Assembly (NCBI GenBank): GCA_011319805.1
Contig: SJRY01000143.1
Location: 62,001-126,000 of the forward strand
Length of the DNA stretch: 64,000 nucleotides
Direction of reading: 5' to 3'
DNA from: Macrocybe gigantea
Taxonomy: Eukaryota; Basidiomycota; Agaricomycetes; Agaricales; Callistosporiaceae
The position numbers and the translations under genes were made by a program. The stretch's first letter is position 1, and each line of letters opens with the position of its first letter. Below are positions 23,186 through 36,302 of the stretch, one piece after another. The notes beneath the pieces are model-generated. The model was not told the origin of the DNA. It did not search any database and saw only the letters and a list, made by a program, of their open reading frames with translations.

Positions 23186-25618
23186 TGTTATGGGTGCAAC
23201 TGGCAGCGGAAAGTCGACGGTAAGGCGAGACCTGGCTGACAGAATGCCACTGACTTGCGTAGTTCATTAACTTGGTCAGCGGTTCTCAACTGCCGGTCTC
23301 AAGGGACTTGCAATCATGTACGCAAAGAGTCGAGCTAGCGCTGGATTTTAAATTGGACGGGCGCACAGTGTGCTTGATTGATACGCCTGGCTTTGATGAC
23401 ACGGAGAAGAGTGACACAGATATCTTGAACAATATCACTGCCTTTCTCGCCGAACAGTGAGCGTCTTTTTCGCCACTCAAATTCGGCGCTCATCTAATAC
23501 GCCGCTTAGATACAAAGGTGGCACGCTACTGCATGGTGTTGTCTATCTCCACCGCATTTCGGACAATAGAATGGGCGGAGTGTCGACGCGATCCTTCCGC
23601 CTTTTCAGGAAACTTTGCGGTTCCGATTCTCTGAAAAACGTCATCATCGTGACGAACATGTGGGGCAAAGTCAAGGAAGAAGAAGGGTCCGAAAGGGAAC
23701 GGCAGCTCCGCTCAGACTCCAGGTTTTTCAAACCAGCCTTGGATGACCATGCTCGGATGCTGCGTCATTATGACACGCTGGAATCGGCGCAGAACATCAT
23801 CCGCGCTGTTTTTCAGAATCATCCTGTCGCTCTTGATGTCCAGGTTGACCTTGTCGATCGCGGCAAAGACATCAAAGAGACCCAAGTTGGCATGGAACTC
23901 AGCACGCAGCTTGATACCTTGATCATCAAACATAACAAGGAGATTGACACCATAAAAGCAGACTTAAAGGAGCAATTGACGCATACTCGGAACGAAAAAG
24001 ACATCAGAGAACTCGAAGATGCTCTCAAGAAGTCCGAGGCCGAGCGCGACCGAATCATGTGGGAAGCGATGAACATGTCAATGATGTTCGCCAGAGAGCA
24101 AGCCAGGATGCGGCAGGAATTGCAGGAGATGAAAGCACGTCTTATCGCCATTGAAATACAACGTCACCGCTCCTCGGGCCCCCTTATCCCTTCTGCCGGC
24201 GTCCAGAGTCCATCCCCACCGGGACCGAACACATCTCGACCTCCTCTAGCGCCGGCGGTGACGTTCTCGGTCTCTGGACCACCCGCCCTTCCCTCGCATA
24301 GGACTTCGTTGGATCGCAGCAAACTGGATCCTTTTGATAATGTCCAAATCGCAACGCGGCCCGAGATGCCCTGGCACCGCCCATGTCGGAGCGAGGCCCA
24401 AGCGCTCCTGCGAAGCAAGTGAGCAATGTAGAGCGCCTTCCATCCAAGTCTACCATGCATCAAAATGATGTTCAACACTCCCCGTTTACATTCACGAACA
24501 ACGAGCGCAGTGTGGGACATTCCTCATCTGAACACCGTTTCTCGGCTTCGTTTCTCTTTGGGGGTTCAGATACCAAGTTGGTCGATACGAGTGACTCCGA
24601 TAGTCACGACCTCTCGTCCTCAGCTTTCGGCGGCAAGCAAGCCGCCAATGCAGCCTCGCCGTTCGTATTGGCTAATTCTGCAAAGCCAAGTGAGGATAGT
24701 CTTTCCATCAACAAGGCTGGCTTCATGTTTGGGACTGCTGCCTCCTCAACTGCAAATCAAGATCGCCGTTCTGTTAAACCCATCCCCAATATCTCAGACT
24801 CCTCAACGGCATCTGATTCAGGATTTCCATCTCCAGTGCCATTACCACGAAGTCACGATCGCCCCACCGGTATCGCGTCCGACCAACTTGGGCCATCCAA
24901 TACTACCTCTCCTGTACCTACCTTGCGCCGGCCTGATCCACCGCCTCTACCTGAGTCCCCTGCTACAGAATCTCCTGTTCTGACTGCATCATCCCCTTCC
25001 GACGAAAGCCCACACCAAGTGGTCAACACTTCCGATTCCTTGATGCCTGTGACTGGGGACGCCGATGATGCGGAACATCCTCGCGTCTCCGTGCCGGACC
25101 ATGACCTCTCCTTGCTCTCTTTATCGGACTCGCCTCTCCTGCCTGCATTCAGGAAATTGTCGCCGCCAGAAGACTTAGAGATATCGGAGTCTGCCTCCGA
25201 TTTTCCAGAGTCACCGAAACTTTCTCCGCTGGTGGAAGTAGACCCCTCGCCTGATGTGTTATTCTCTATACAGCCCAGCATTGTCCCTCCCGCGGCCTCT
25301 CCAGCTTCTCATGTCCCAGCTCATTCGTCACAGCCTGAGCGACCCGGCTTTGCAAGCCGCCCTCTCCCGGCCGTTCCCATGCAACCTAGCCTTGAGACGC
25401 GTCCTTTGCACTCGGACACCCTGCCGCCGGTATCGGTCGCTAGAGCAGCCTTAGCCCTTCGCCATTATGCAACCTTCCCTAACAATCAAGGCGGCGTATC
25501 CACCGGAGCAAGGAAACATTTACCCACTGCAGAGGAACAAAACCAGGTGGCTCAGACGCCATCACCTGCCAGTGATACTTCACTGGCCACCCAGGAAAGT
25601 CGAGGAGGCTCCAAATGA
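23186..25618 (+). CDS. P-loop GTPase with coiled coil and long disordered tail (5' end unresolved)
   Basis: Resembles the AIG1-like/septin-related GTPases that are multiplied in mushroom genomes; their role is not established. Exons: 23186-23219 (or longer upstream), 23263-23456, 23510-24418 and 24511-25618, phases agreeing to the stop. G1 (Walker A) is VMGATGSGKST, split by an intron before FINL; G3 is DTPGFDD; the G4-like motif is VTNMWGK. After the G domain (about 230 residues) follows a charged coiled coil (IKADLKEQLTHTRNEKDIR, then EMKARLIAIEIQ), then about 450 residues of Ser/Pro-rich disordered sequence. If the intron at 24419-24510 is not used, the protein would instead stop at 24422 and the tail would be a separate frame. 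It faces the C2-NACHT gene, 277 bp away. Confidence 0.75.
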
Positions 25619-25895
25619 CAATTCACTAACCAAAGACACACGATGGCGTGGACGCCACTGCCCATGACCCATCGCTCTACGCAGTGTACGGCGCATCGAA
25701 CAGTCTATGCTCTGTCATCCTCTCAGTTGTACAGTAATATATATGAACGCGTCATTGGATCAATTCAACATGTGCAGTGATATGCTACAAAGAAAATGAT
25801 CTATTGCCATTCCCGATTTTATGGGCGAGCCTGAGGCCTTCTTGTGCCATGCTATATTCACGACGCATGCTCGGAACGTGGTCCTATATAATTAT

Positions 25896-28800
25896 TCAGC
25901 TCTCAAAAACACAGAGAAGAGTCCAACATACATTGAGCCACATGCAGAAATCTTCCAAAGCCAGAACCGAATCGAGACGCCCTATCGCGTCCATCAAGCG
26001 AACCCAATGGGCTAGGTGGCGGTCCAGAAACCGAGATATCTTCAATAAGTTTTTGGCCGTGATAGCTTCTGGACCGATCTCCAGCACGCGGGGAATCCAG
26101 TGGATGGAAGAATGCTGCAACTCTTCCGGAATCGTCTCCTTCGTAAGTTTTGGTGCATTATAAGGCCTCGTTTGTAGACTGGGAGATACAACTGGGAAGA
26201 GCTTCATCATGCTATCGATGCACTCTTCGGCGAAGCATGGTAAGTAGGGGTATCGCAACTCCACGCAGAACTTGTGCGGACAACGTCGTGAATCTGTGAT
26301 GAAGTCTTGAAAGGCGCGTTGCATCGTCAGACATAACATTTCCTCATGGTTGGGCCTCTGAACTAAGCAACCGATGTTGAAAAGGGTTTCGATCGGGTGA
26401 TGCGCGGAATTGGGATGCAACCAACTGAGACGTTTTAGAGTCGACAGAGATACGGGAACTCTGGATTTAGCCAAAACATTGAACACGGCATCCCAGCGAG
26501 TCGCTCTGTGGGGCAGCACAACGGATTTGATGATCGCATTGAAAAGGTCGTCGAACGCTTCTTCGTGAGACGACCAAGAGGGAAATGGCGACATGATCAG
26601 ACTCAGAAATTCGGCAGCGTCGTCGGGTTTGCAACACAACAGGGTCTTGCAAGCCATTGTAGCCCAGAGTGGAATCCCCATCGCTCTTTCAGTTAACGTC
26701 TTCGATACCGTCTCTACAGGATGCTCCTCGAATAGCTGAGCTTTGGTCGCTCGTAGAATGACCAGGGCTTCAGAAATGCACGTTTGGATGTCTTGTTTAT
26801 CGCCCGCCTCGCTATAAGAAATCGTCCGGATCGTACAATTATGAGAAGTGCTGAAGGCATCTTCGATGTCCAGACCAGTACGTGATGTAAGAAGGATGCG
26901 GAAATTAGGAGGAAGACGCTGTGTCTCGCGGGCGAGAGTCCTCAGAAGCTGGGGTCGACTGGAGGGAACGCACTTGTCTACCCCATCAATCACAATCAAA
27001 ACGGGACCAACAATAGTAAGGTGTTCTGTCCCATCAACAATAAGTTTTTGGAATTGCCGATCTATGTCTGCTGAGGCAAGGGAAAAATCTTTCTGCAGCG
27101 CTGATGACACAGCCTCTTTCATGACGGAGTGATAGTCAGCAAGCTCTCGTGCTAGTGTACCGCTGATGGACATGGACGTAATCGTTTGCTCTATATCATC
27201 CGTTAAGATGACGGCTGATCCTAATCGACGTTGTTCGGCATATCGTTGGGCGACTGCGTGAGCAATAGAGGTTTTGCCGCATCTCGGTGGGCCAAGTAAT
27301 AGATATATTTGGCCGGATGGATCATCGCTTTCCCAAGATATCCACTGATCAATTTCAGTGAGGACGTTATCCCAGGTTCCGGGGAAACAGATCTTCTGAT
27401 AATTCCAGGTAGCCCCTCGGAGGCAAGGAAGACGATCAAGATGGAGGATATTTTCTGTCACGAACTTCGGATGAGACGAATTTCAGTACCGACGAATCGG
27501 GCCCACCGATGTTAGTGACCTTCTCCAATATTTGAACAGTAGTTAGTTCTGTCTGCAATGAGGTCCCCATGATGAGTTCAATCTTGATTTCTCCGAACGA
27601 GTTCTCGAAGCCAGCTATCAAGCCATCAGGATTCCACACGGCGTTGGCAATCACACGTTGGGCTAGGGAATGTCGTAAGTCCGAGTGGAGCAGTGTTATG
27701 AAATCTACACACCAAACCATTTGTGCCTTTTATAAGCCGCGATAAAGAAGCCGCACTCCCTTGTTTGCTCAATGAGACGTTCTACCACCTTGCGTTTATA
27801 TAATATCTGAGGAAGGGGGTTTGTATTCGTGTCTAGAAGGAAGTCGTAAAGGCCAGCCATGATCTCAATCAGTCCGTCGATCCTATCGTCGCGGCTGGCT
27901 TGATCTATTATTAACTAGCTGCATTGTCAGCCTTGAGATCGACGTGAACTAACGCAGGAAAATGACAAACCCCGCAAGCAGAGTTCATCGCCGAAATTGC
28001 TGCTTGGATTTTTGAGCTAAGCTAAACGTATGCTATAAGCCCTGTGCATTGCGACATGCTCGGCAGAAACGCATACCCCAGATACCTTTTCAACCACACT
28101 CCCGAGGACAGCCAATAACTGTAACATTGTCTGCATTTGTGGCGACAGCCGTTGTAGATCGGTCTTTGCCATTCTCAACGCAGCTTTCAAGTCTTCAAGA
28201 TTATAGGCGGACTGTCGTTCGCGATCGGCGACGACGAACTGGCCGCGGATGGGACCTTTGTCCACCTTGAATTTGAGAACGACAGACGTCTGGTGACTTG
28301 TGTCCACACCAGATGCGTTTGTTAGCTGAAAAGATATATCTGAGGGGAAATCTGCCATGCAGGGGTTTCGACAAAATGTGGGCGACTCACCTTGATTTCT
28401 GGGCGCTCCTAAGAGGTTGATTTCTGCGTACGCCAGAACATGTCTTTCTTGCCCATGATCCCGGCCGCAAACTGCCGTCACATGCAGTGTCGAACGATTG
28501 TTGGCATAACTAGAGGCCCTGGTGTCGAAAACTCTTTCGAAAGGAACTGGGAACATACATACAATTGAAAATGCTCTTCCCACTTAGGGGATCGTTCGCC
28601 CCGGCCGCTCAACTTGGTCTGATATTCTCTTCCATCTACAGACAGAGAGAGATAATACTGTATTCCTCTCCTGTGTGGCTTGGGTAACTGACGAGAAGCG
28701 ACGGCTTTAAACGAAAACCAGTCACAACGGCGTATAGCTCGCAGACCAGAAAAAGTTACTCACCGGTGACAGTTATCAGTGCTTCTAATTGATTCGACGA

Positions 28801-28995
28801 TCTAGGTAGTGGTGCAATCGTATTCTCAGAGTATGACCGTGAGCCCGTAGTGCGAACAACACCTACCTGTCGTTTAGCATTGCGAGAGATGTCAATCAGT
28901 GAGAGTGCAAGGGACGGGAATAGGGTAGGGACGGTTACAAATACGTCGTTCTCCTCATGCCGGTGTTGTGGGTGCCTACTGCCTACGGTCTGCAC
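25896..28995 (-). CDS. NLR-like STAND protein: C2-like domain, helical region, NACHT NTPase
   Basis: Fungal NACHT proteins act in self/non-self recognition and programmed cell death. The last exon (from about 27450 to 25896) holds the NACHT core: PGTWDNVLTEIDQWI entry, Walker A LLLGPPRCGKTS, Walker B VLIVIDGVDKC, sensor-like RILLTSRTG, then a winged-helix-type region with VSLSTLKRLSWL. Upstream exons give a helical segment (DDRIDGLIEIMAGLYDFLL, ILYKRKVVERLIEQ) and, before it, a C2-like beta domain (QLEALITVTG, GREYQTKLSGRGERSPKWEE, HVLAYAEINLLG). About six short introns are visible. The first exon with the start codon was not found, so 28995 is only the end of the readable frame. The protein ends right after the helical region that normally precedes WD40, TPR or ankyrin repeats; no repeat sensor is present. 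Confidence 0.8.
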
Positions 28996-29436
28996 GAAGC
29001 TGCCGCACGGAATACACGTGCGAATGAAAATCGGCAGCTGTCAACATCAGAAAACGTAGTTAAAAGCTACGATTGAGACCCATGTTGTTTGACAACGACA
29101 AACGTCTGTTCTAATTGAATCAGACTGGTGAGCGTGCTCGTATGCCATTACATGATTGTCTGCCCAACTGTCCCGGGGAGAATAAAAAGCGGCAAGGATT
29201 AACAACTCATTCCAAACCAGAATGATGGAACACGCAGAAGAAGCAAGGGCAGATGACTGGACCAATTGATGCAGTCTCCTCCAATTACGGTTGTGAAATG
29301 CATGCTGTGTGAGAGGTGATTCTGTTTTACTAGGGTATGTTATGGGCGTACCGCTTCTCAACGTCACAGAACTCCGCCGAAGTCGATACATTCACCAGAA
29401 AAGGACTCGTACATTCATGATTGACGTATTTCTATT
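28996..29436. other. intergenic, with probable 5' exon of the NACHT gene
   Basis: About 440 bp holding the unresolved start of the C2-NACHT gene and the 3' end of RPN6. Nothing else seen. Confidence 0.35.
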
Positions 29437-31274
29437 CTATGAAATTTTCACCGCCTGCCACGCTTCAGTAAAACAAGTAAAGCTCCGATGATCATGATTA
29501 CTCACCTTCGCATACAACGACTCCACCACCTTGCCAACCTGTTCAAGCGTTGATATTGCGGCGCCATACGTATCCTGACATGATGCCAGTCAATTACTGT
29601 TGGTCAATGGGAAAAGAAGAGAGAGGATACATCAGCCTCGGGTTGGTCGAACAACAATAGACACCCGCGTCCTTGATCGAGAACGCCGTGAAGAACCTTG
29701 TCAAGAATCATTTGCGACAATCTGACAGATAATCAATAAGTTATATGTCACGGTGTGGGAAAAAGGGAAACATACTTGGCTTCAACTGCCTGTCGACCTT
29801 GACCGACTTCCTCCGCAACGTATTCAATCTCGACGACAGAATAGGGCTCAACTATGCGCAGGAGATTCTGTTCGAGAAGCGTGTCATACAAAGCGGCGAG
29901 GTGTGAGCGAATCGTTTGGTCGGACGTCAGCTCTAGGAGCAGCAAGTTCTGCAAATGGTTACATAGGAAGAAGATGATGGGATCCATACCATCTTTGTAT
30001 TCTCGCAAAGCTTTCTCAAAATCTGCCAGATTGCGCTCTTGATGTGCCCTGGCTATGGCTCGCATGCTTTCGACTTCTCGTAACTGCGCATATTTGGCAG
30101 CGAGTTTGATAGTCAACAGCGAATTGACATCTTCCGGCTAGTAATGCGTTAATTTACGGGTATGAGCAGTTGCTCACGCAGTGCAGGAGCATGTTCGAGA
30201 CTCCGCTTACGAGGTTAAGCATGACCTTGCACAAGAGCATATACTTCAGCGCATTCAAGGCGGCTTCGTCCCCTTGTGACGACAGGTTTTCGAATGCTTC
30301 ATAGAAGTAAGAATATGCTGTGGTATAGTCCTTGTCTTCCGCATGCAGGATGCCAGATTGCAAATCAAGAGCAGATTGCAGAGCTGGGGGACAGTATATC
30401 GAGTTGGCGGCCGTTCTTGACGACGTCAGGGCAGCCTAGTATGGGTAGAAGTACAGGGGATGAAAGGTAAATATCCAGAACTAGGGCATACTAACCTTTG
30501 CCTTCGGGAAGTTTCCGACGCCTCGATAAACTCTGCTCTCCAGAAGGTGGACTTCAGTTAAGATCATCTTATCATCCAGCCGCCTGAGCTCCGTGAGAAG
30601 TGTGTCAATCAGCGTTAATGCTTGCTTGTACTGTTGCGCATCCAGTTGGCTGACAAGCAATTAGTGATAAGCGTGCGAGACATCGGAAGAGTGTATGAGC
30701 CCACAGTCCGGCCAATCGCGTCTCTAAGCTGTGCTTCAAAAATATCCTCTTTTCACGCTTTGCCCATGCAATATTATCAATGAGAATATCTATCTGAATT
30801 TGCAAACTATTTGGAATTGGAGTGAAAAAATCAAGAAGGGTCCGAACTGAATGCAATTGTAGCATCAGATAACTACGGAAGGAGATGCAACGCTTACTGA
30901 GCTTCGCCGTTTTGGCCTTCGCTGTGGAAGACATGAACGATCTGGACAATGTGATGACTTCCGCAATCCCTTGAGCATTCCTGTGCTGGCGCGATCAGGA
31001 CGGTACCACACGAAGGCGAGGGTGCCTACCTCTGGTCCCGATAGAGTTCCCAAGTTTGACCAGAGCCTTTTCTTGGTCTCTGAGATTCTCCGAGTCGCTT
31101 TTACCATGGTCGGCTGGAGGCAACAGAAGGCGGTCTGAGCGAACGGCCTCCCGCATATACCAAGATGTGCTTGCCTGTAGCACTTAGAATCTGTTTGTAT
31201 ATTCGTTCTGCTTCCTTTTGATTCGTTGCGACAACGGATGCTGCCTGATCAAGCAGTTGAGACGAGGAAGACAT
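29437..31274 (-). CDS. RPN6: 26S proteasome regulatory subunit RPN6 (PSMD11)
   Basis: Lid subunit that clamps lid to core particle; essential. Start [19 protein letters not shown] at 31274; stop TAG at 29437-29439 after [11 protein letters not shown] and a short final exon. Landmarks in order: [124 protein letters not shown]-like [17 protein letters not shown], and the PCI domain [20 protein letters not shown]. About eight introns of normal size. Near 31050 one G is missing (the frame should read LGELYRDQ), which breaks the frame in an otherwise well-kept gene. The first intron, near 31174, has either a GC donor or a weak GT donor. Divergent from RPN7. Confidence 0.92.
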
Positions 31275-31419
31275 TGCACAGTAAATTCGCTGGAAACGAA
31301 GCAGGAAACAATGTTGGTGGATGGATAGTACGCGTCGAGGGCGTGGGAAAATGCAGATGACGCGTCTCCCTCAAACTTGTTCCGTCGTGTAGACCGTACT
31401 CTGGATTTCATCTATCACG
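31275..31419. promoter_or_regulatory. bidirectional promoter of RPN6 and RPN7
   Basis: 145 bp separate the two start codons. Two proteasome lid genes share this gap, which would allow equal expression. I looked for the yeast proteasome element GGTGGCAAA and found no exact copy (ggtggatgg occurs once). Two short acgcgtc copies lie about 30 bp apart (near 31331 and 31359) and could be a site. Confidence 0.55.
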
Positions 31420-32940
31420 ATGGCCGACGAGCTCGTCCTCCCAATCCCAAATCTCAATCTGTCACAGCAGCTCTTTGTCTTGTCGAATTCAAATTTGTCG
31501 AGTCTCCACGAAAATGCGAGGAAGATCTCTTGGAGGGCGTTCAAGCAGACCGCACGTCTTTCCACTCGTAGCCCGCCTATAAGTCGTCTAACTATATCAT
31601 ACGCTAGAGATGGCGCCGTACTACAGGTTAATCACATCGACGACACCTCCAACACTACCACTGGACAAGGACTTGCTTGAACGTATGGAAAAGGCGAACG
31701 CAGAGGAACTGCAAAAGCTAGATGCAACGTTGGCCGAGGCAGAGAAGACTGAAGGAGAAACGGAGATCTCTGATGCCCTCAAGGCCAGAGCCAATTACCT
31801 CACAAGGATGGAGACAAGGTATACAAAGATCCTTATGACCAGCTTTCGCGCGATCTCAACTCAAAACGCAGGACGGAGCCATAGAGGCACAGAACCTCGC
31901 TTTATCGAAGACCCCGGGCCTGGGGTCTCGGATAGATATCGTTCTGACTATCATTCGGATAGGCTTTTTCTTTGGCGACAATCAACTCATTACAACGAAC
32001 TTACAAAAGGCCGAATCGTGAGCCAACATGATCACTGTTTAAAGGACTCGCTTTGTCAACTCCGACAGGTTAATTGAAGAAGGCGGGGACTGGGATAGGC
32101 GAAATAGGCTAAAAGTTTACAATGGCCTTCACCTTTTGTCAGTCCGGCAATTCAAGCGGGGAGGCGAACTATTCGTGGATGCGTTATCGACATTCACGGC
32201 ATCCGAACTACTTTCCTACAATGATTTCGTCGCCCTTACTGTTATTGCAAATACCCTTACGCTCTCTCGAGTTGATCTCAAGAAACGGGCGCGTCATCCC
32301 CTGTCCCCATAGACATTGCATGAGCTGATTTTCTTCAATTTTAGATTATCAATGCTCCGGAAGTAAATCAGGTGCTACCAGAAATGCCTGTTCTTGGCGA
32401 TTTGGTCAAGAATTTGTACGATTGCCATTACGACAAGTTTTTCCTCGCCTTGGGTACGCCAATTCAGTCCATTGGCTCATGATATTGAACTCCTATCACC
32501 GATCAGCCACTCTCGAACAGAATCTCCTGATCCCGTCTCGCATCCTTTCCCCGCATGCCCGGTATTATGTCCGTGAAATGCGAATCTTGGCGTACAGTCA
32601 GCTCCTCGAGTCGTACCGCAGCCTGACATTAGAAAGCTTAAGTGCGGCCTTCGGTGTTAGTGTTGAGTTCGTCGACAAGTGCGTTCCTACTTGTTCCCCT
32701 TCCTGAACCCATTACGGCGAACTCGACCCTCATTATTTCTACATTATTGACGTCGTTTTTCCTTTCAGCGAATTGTCCCGATTTATTGCGAATGGCCGAT
32801 TACATTGCTCAATTGATAAGGTGCATGGTATCGTGGAAACCACAAGACCTTCCATCAAGAATGCGCAGTACGAGACGGTCATAAGACAGGGAGACATTCT
32901 ATTGAACGAGGTTCAACGATTGAGTAAGGTACTATATTAG
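31420..32940 (+). CDS. RPN7: 26S proteasome regulatory subunit RPN7 (PSMD6)
   Basis: PCI-domain lid subunit; essential. Exons: 31420-31551, 31608-31818, 31872-32017, 32069-32288, 32345-32453, 32507-32678 and 32769-32940; with two missing bases restored the length is 387 residues, the family norm. Landmarks: [39 protein letters not shown] [76 protein letters not shown], and the PCI region [19 protein letters not shown] to [11 protein letters not shown]. One base is missing near 31521 (GGG read as GG) and one near 31807 (TT read as T). Introns 1 (31552-31607) and 4 (32289-32344) begin with GC; only these donors restore phase and the conserved sequence. Confidence 0.93.
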
Positions 32941-35900
32941 ATATTTCTCGTGTACAGTTTACTTTCTTCCCAAAACACCATGCTCCGAGTTGTCGTTACA
33001 TCACAACGAAGCAATACAGCATTTTACAACCTTACAGCCCCCCACCGAAGCCGCAGTTTACACAATAGCCTAGAGAAATCGGGCCTTTCTTCAGACCGAG
33101 ATCCGCGCATCTGCCAGGACACGATGCCTGCTGCCTGTCATTAGGCCGATAATTGATCTCACGAGCCCAGTGAGAAAATTAGCTAGCTTGAAGACAATGT
33201 CCAATGCAAGTCAAGACCGTGAACAAATTAGTCAAGAAGTTTCGGTGGTCTGCAATGCTGCTGACATCAGAACCAAGATCTAGGGCGAAGACGATCACAA
33301 CGTTATCAAGACCATCTTTGAGGGTTAGTGCTTACGTATTTGGATTACGCCGGGCTTTGCAGGTATGTATATACAGAGAACGACTCCAACCATTGAGACG
33401 CCATTGTCGCCATGGAAATTCGACTTTTCCTGGATTTTGCACGGCGACGTTTCATTTCACGTCATCTGGTGGTTGCGAATAATGCCCACGTCATAGCTAG
33501 GCTTGACCTAGTGGTCATTTTCTTTCCTAATGCAGGAATTGTACACCCATTGGAAAGTCGGAGGCCCAGGGAAATCATGCGGGCGTTCCGCCGAACTGTC
33601 ATAAACATGAATAATATCAAAGGTGTCTGGATATCGGCAAGCCGGCGAGCATTGACAACTTGTGCTAAAAGCGTCTTAGGGTGAGCAAGATGCGAAAGAT
33701 GCGAAAGAGAAAAATGCTTACTTACGTTGTTTACGATGTGTTTACGATGTGGTAGGTCTCTGGGATATATTCACATTCCGACCCCGGAAAGAAACGCAGG
33801 TTCACGCTTAGACTTTGACTAAAAGCATTACCAGTACCACAGACCTTCCATCACATCGGATTTAGAGTGGTGTAATATAACGGAGAATATGAAATTGCCT
33901 TTGGGATAGATGGGCCAGCGAACCCGGCATTGACTACCATACATATAAAGAGATTATCAATCTGAAGCACCGACATGCAGTGATCAAGAAGCAGAGCTAC
34001 CGTTCGGGTGGGCCTTTGTCTTCCGCATATGGCGGATCAAGTGGAACATAAAACACATAGCATCTTGGGTTGTTGAGAATGCATGCGTGGACGGATTGAC
34101 AAGAAGAATACTGGCGCAGTGTGAATCCACTATTCAAAAGTGGAAAGGACCAACCCTGAGAGACTATGGCGTGTTATTGGCGACGTCTACAGGATCTAGG
34201 CGAAGGATATTTGAGAATTCGCCGGACAGACAACGAACGCAATGAAAGCACGAAGAAATCTCACGTCAAACAATTCATTTTCCAGATGTAATCATCCGGC
34301 AAATTTTGTATAAGTGACTGTCACTCTTCTATATCAAAGGTAATGTCGATGAGTACCTGACGGAAAATAAAGATGTCATATACGTACATCTATAACTAGC
34401 GAACAAAACCGAAAAGCGATTCATAGATCTGTTGTGCATGGTTCAGGCCACCACAGCTCAAATCAAAGTCCAGGCACCTATGAATTGCCTGTGGCGCTTT
34501 TTGCGAATGATAGCATAATTCCCTCATGGAATTGTTATGACCTCAAAAGATGAACGACGGCATATCAAGCAGGTTTAACCTTCGCCACGTGAACTATATG
34601 TCTCACGCACCACACCATGGTCGGCCTTAGGAGCGTTGAGAGCGTCGTCTAGCAAAGGGTGTCGTAGGATCGTCTGAGGTGGCAATGCATATGCACGGCG
34701 GGAGGTTTGATTAGGCGGGGCGGCAGTATCGCTGACGAAAGTATCAAAAAAGGACATGGCTGTCGTGACTGTCAGACCAATTCATTGGCTAAAATATACA
34801 GGGAAAAATGTCCGACGTTGCGTTCATTTTCTTGGAAGGACAATAGGACACGATAGTTTTCGTTGGCCAACAATGGCAGGATGAACCGAACCTTGTGACT
34901 TGCAATGCAGCGTTATCTCTGATTAGATCAGTTGACTATGAAAATTGAGACAGCTGGATGCAAGACGCAGAGGCTTGCCACAACATGACCAGAGAACATC
35001 GCGGGGACGCATAGCCAGATGGAGTTTAGCGATGTCAGACGGTTGGCCTTCTGGTTCAACAGTATCATCGCACCGGAAGAATTCGAAATGCAGCCCACAA
35101 TCGGAGGAAAGAAGTCCCATAGAACCCATGCAAGAGCCGTTACGATGTACTGAATAGCACCGTGCATCCCGCATGTTACATTTTCGGGAAGCCTTGTCAG
35201 GATTCTGGGGGGCCAGTAGCTTCTTCATATCAGTTGACGATGAAGCACCTGATTGCCAAGCATTGCATGGTCATGATCATGTTGGTATCTACCTAAAACA
35301 ACACCAATCATAGGCATGGAACTCTTGATTCATGCGGTCGGTGCAGACGAAGATCTCCGGAAGCTATGAGACTGCTGAAATCATCACCGATGAACCGGCG
35401 GATGGAGTGATGGAAAGGTAAAAAGAGACGCATATGAGTGCTGTTCGGAGTCCACAATTCCGGGCAAACAGGAGCAAAAGGGTCAAAGATGCCTTCAATA
35501 ACCATTTCAGGGCGAGAAGGAGAATCCCGGCGGCTGGAACCTGCTTCCATTCTTCTAGCGTGCGGCAAATTGCCGCAGAACAGAACCGAATATTGCATTC
35601 GCCGTAGAAATTTTTTTTGCAGATGCGGCCAGAGCATAGCATAATGGTGGCGGTACTCCAAGTGCAAATCCAAGCGCGGTCGCGTTGTCGCGCCATCCGA
35701 AGGAACTGACATCGGCCTCGGCAACCTCGGTTTTTCGGAGGGCGTCAAGATCACCGTTTCTTACTTCCGTTGCCCTCAATGGGCATGAAAATGCAGATTT
35801 ACAACAGAAATGTGGAACTGAATACTAATATATCTCGTTATTCGCAGGTCCTGCTTTGGCAACCCTGCACTATGTAGGGTAGCTGACTAGCAGGTTGACA

Positions 35901-36302
35901 AGATCATCACAAACCTGGCTTGATAATTCAATTTATTTGGGACCTGATCAAGCGCCGAGAAAGGTCAGCTGAATACCTCTTTGTGCCTACTTGATGCTCG
36001 TCTAACTCTCAGCCTAATCCATACTGGATACATGAGACACGATCCATCCGCCGGATGAAATTAGTACTAGTGCCCCAGCAATGGTAAGCCAAACCGTCAT
36101 CTCCGGGATGAAAAAATAATATGTTCCGATGGAGAAATTAAGCCGATTCTGGTTTCCTATGTAAGGACCCATTTCAATCCGCTTGAGCCCCTCAATTCGA
36201 TACCTTCCTCTCCTCGCTCCTTCTCTCCCTCTGGTGCTCGCCGTTTTCGTCCCGAACGTCACTGCCCACGCCATACGACTTGTTTCGGGAACGAATATCG
36301 CT
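32941..36302. other. gene-poor interval with possible decayed membrane-protein gene
   Basis: 3.4 kb without a confident gene. On the minus strand between about 35780 and 34575 lie several hydrophobic open pieces in different frames (IQYIVTALAWVLWDFFPPIV near 35150; a tail-like MSFFDTFVSDTAAPPNQTSR at 34757). They might be the remains of a multi-helix membrane protein, but no order of exons with correct splice sites could be found. The rest shows nothing. Confidence 0.3.

Noticed and set aside
31275..31419. yeast Rpn4 proteasome element in the RPN6/RPN7 promoter
   Set aside because: Only a partial match (ggtggatgg) is present; not enough to call.
34575..35779. a complete membrane-protein gene on the minus strand
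   Set aside because: Hydrophobic pieces are in different frames and no set of splice sites joins them; kept only as a possible remnant.
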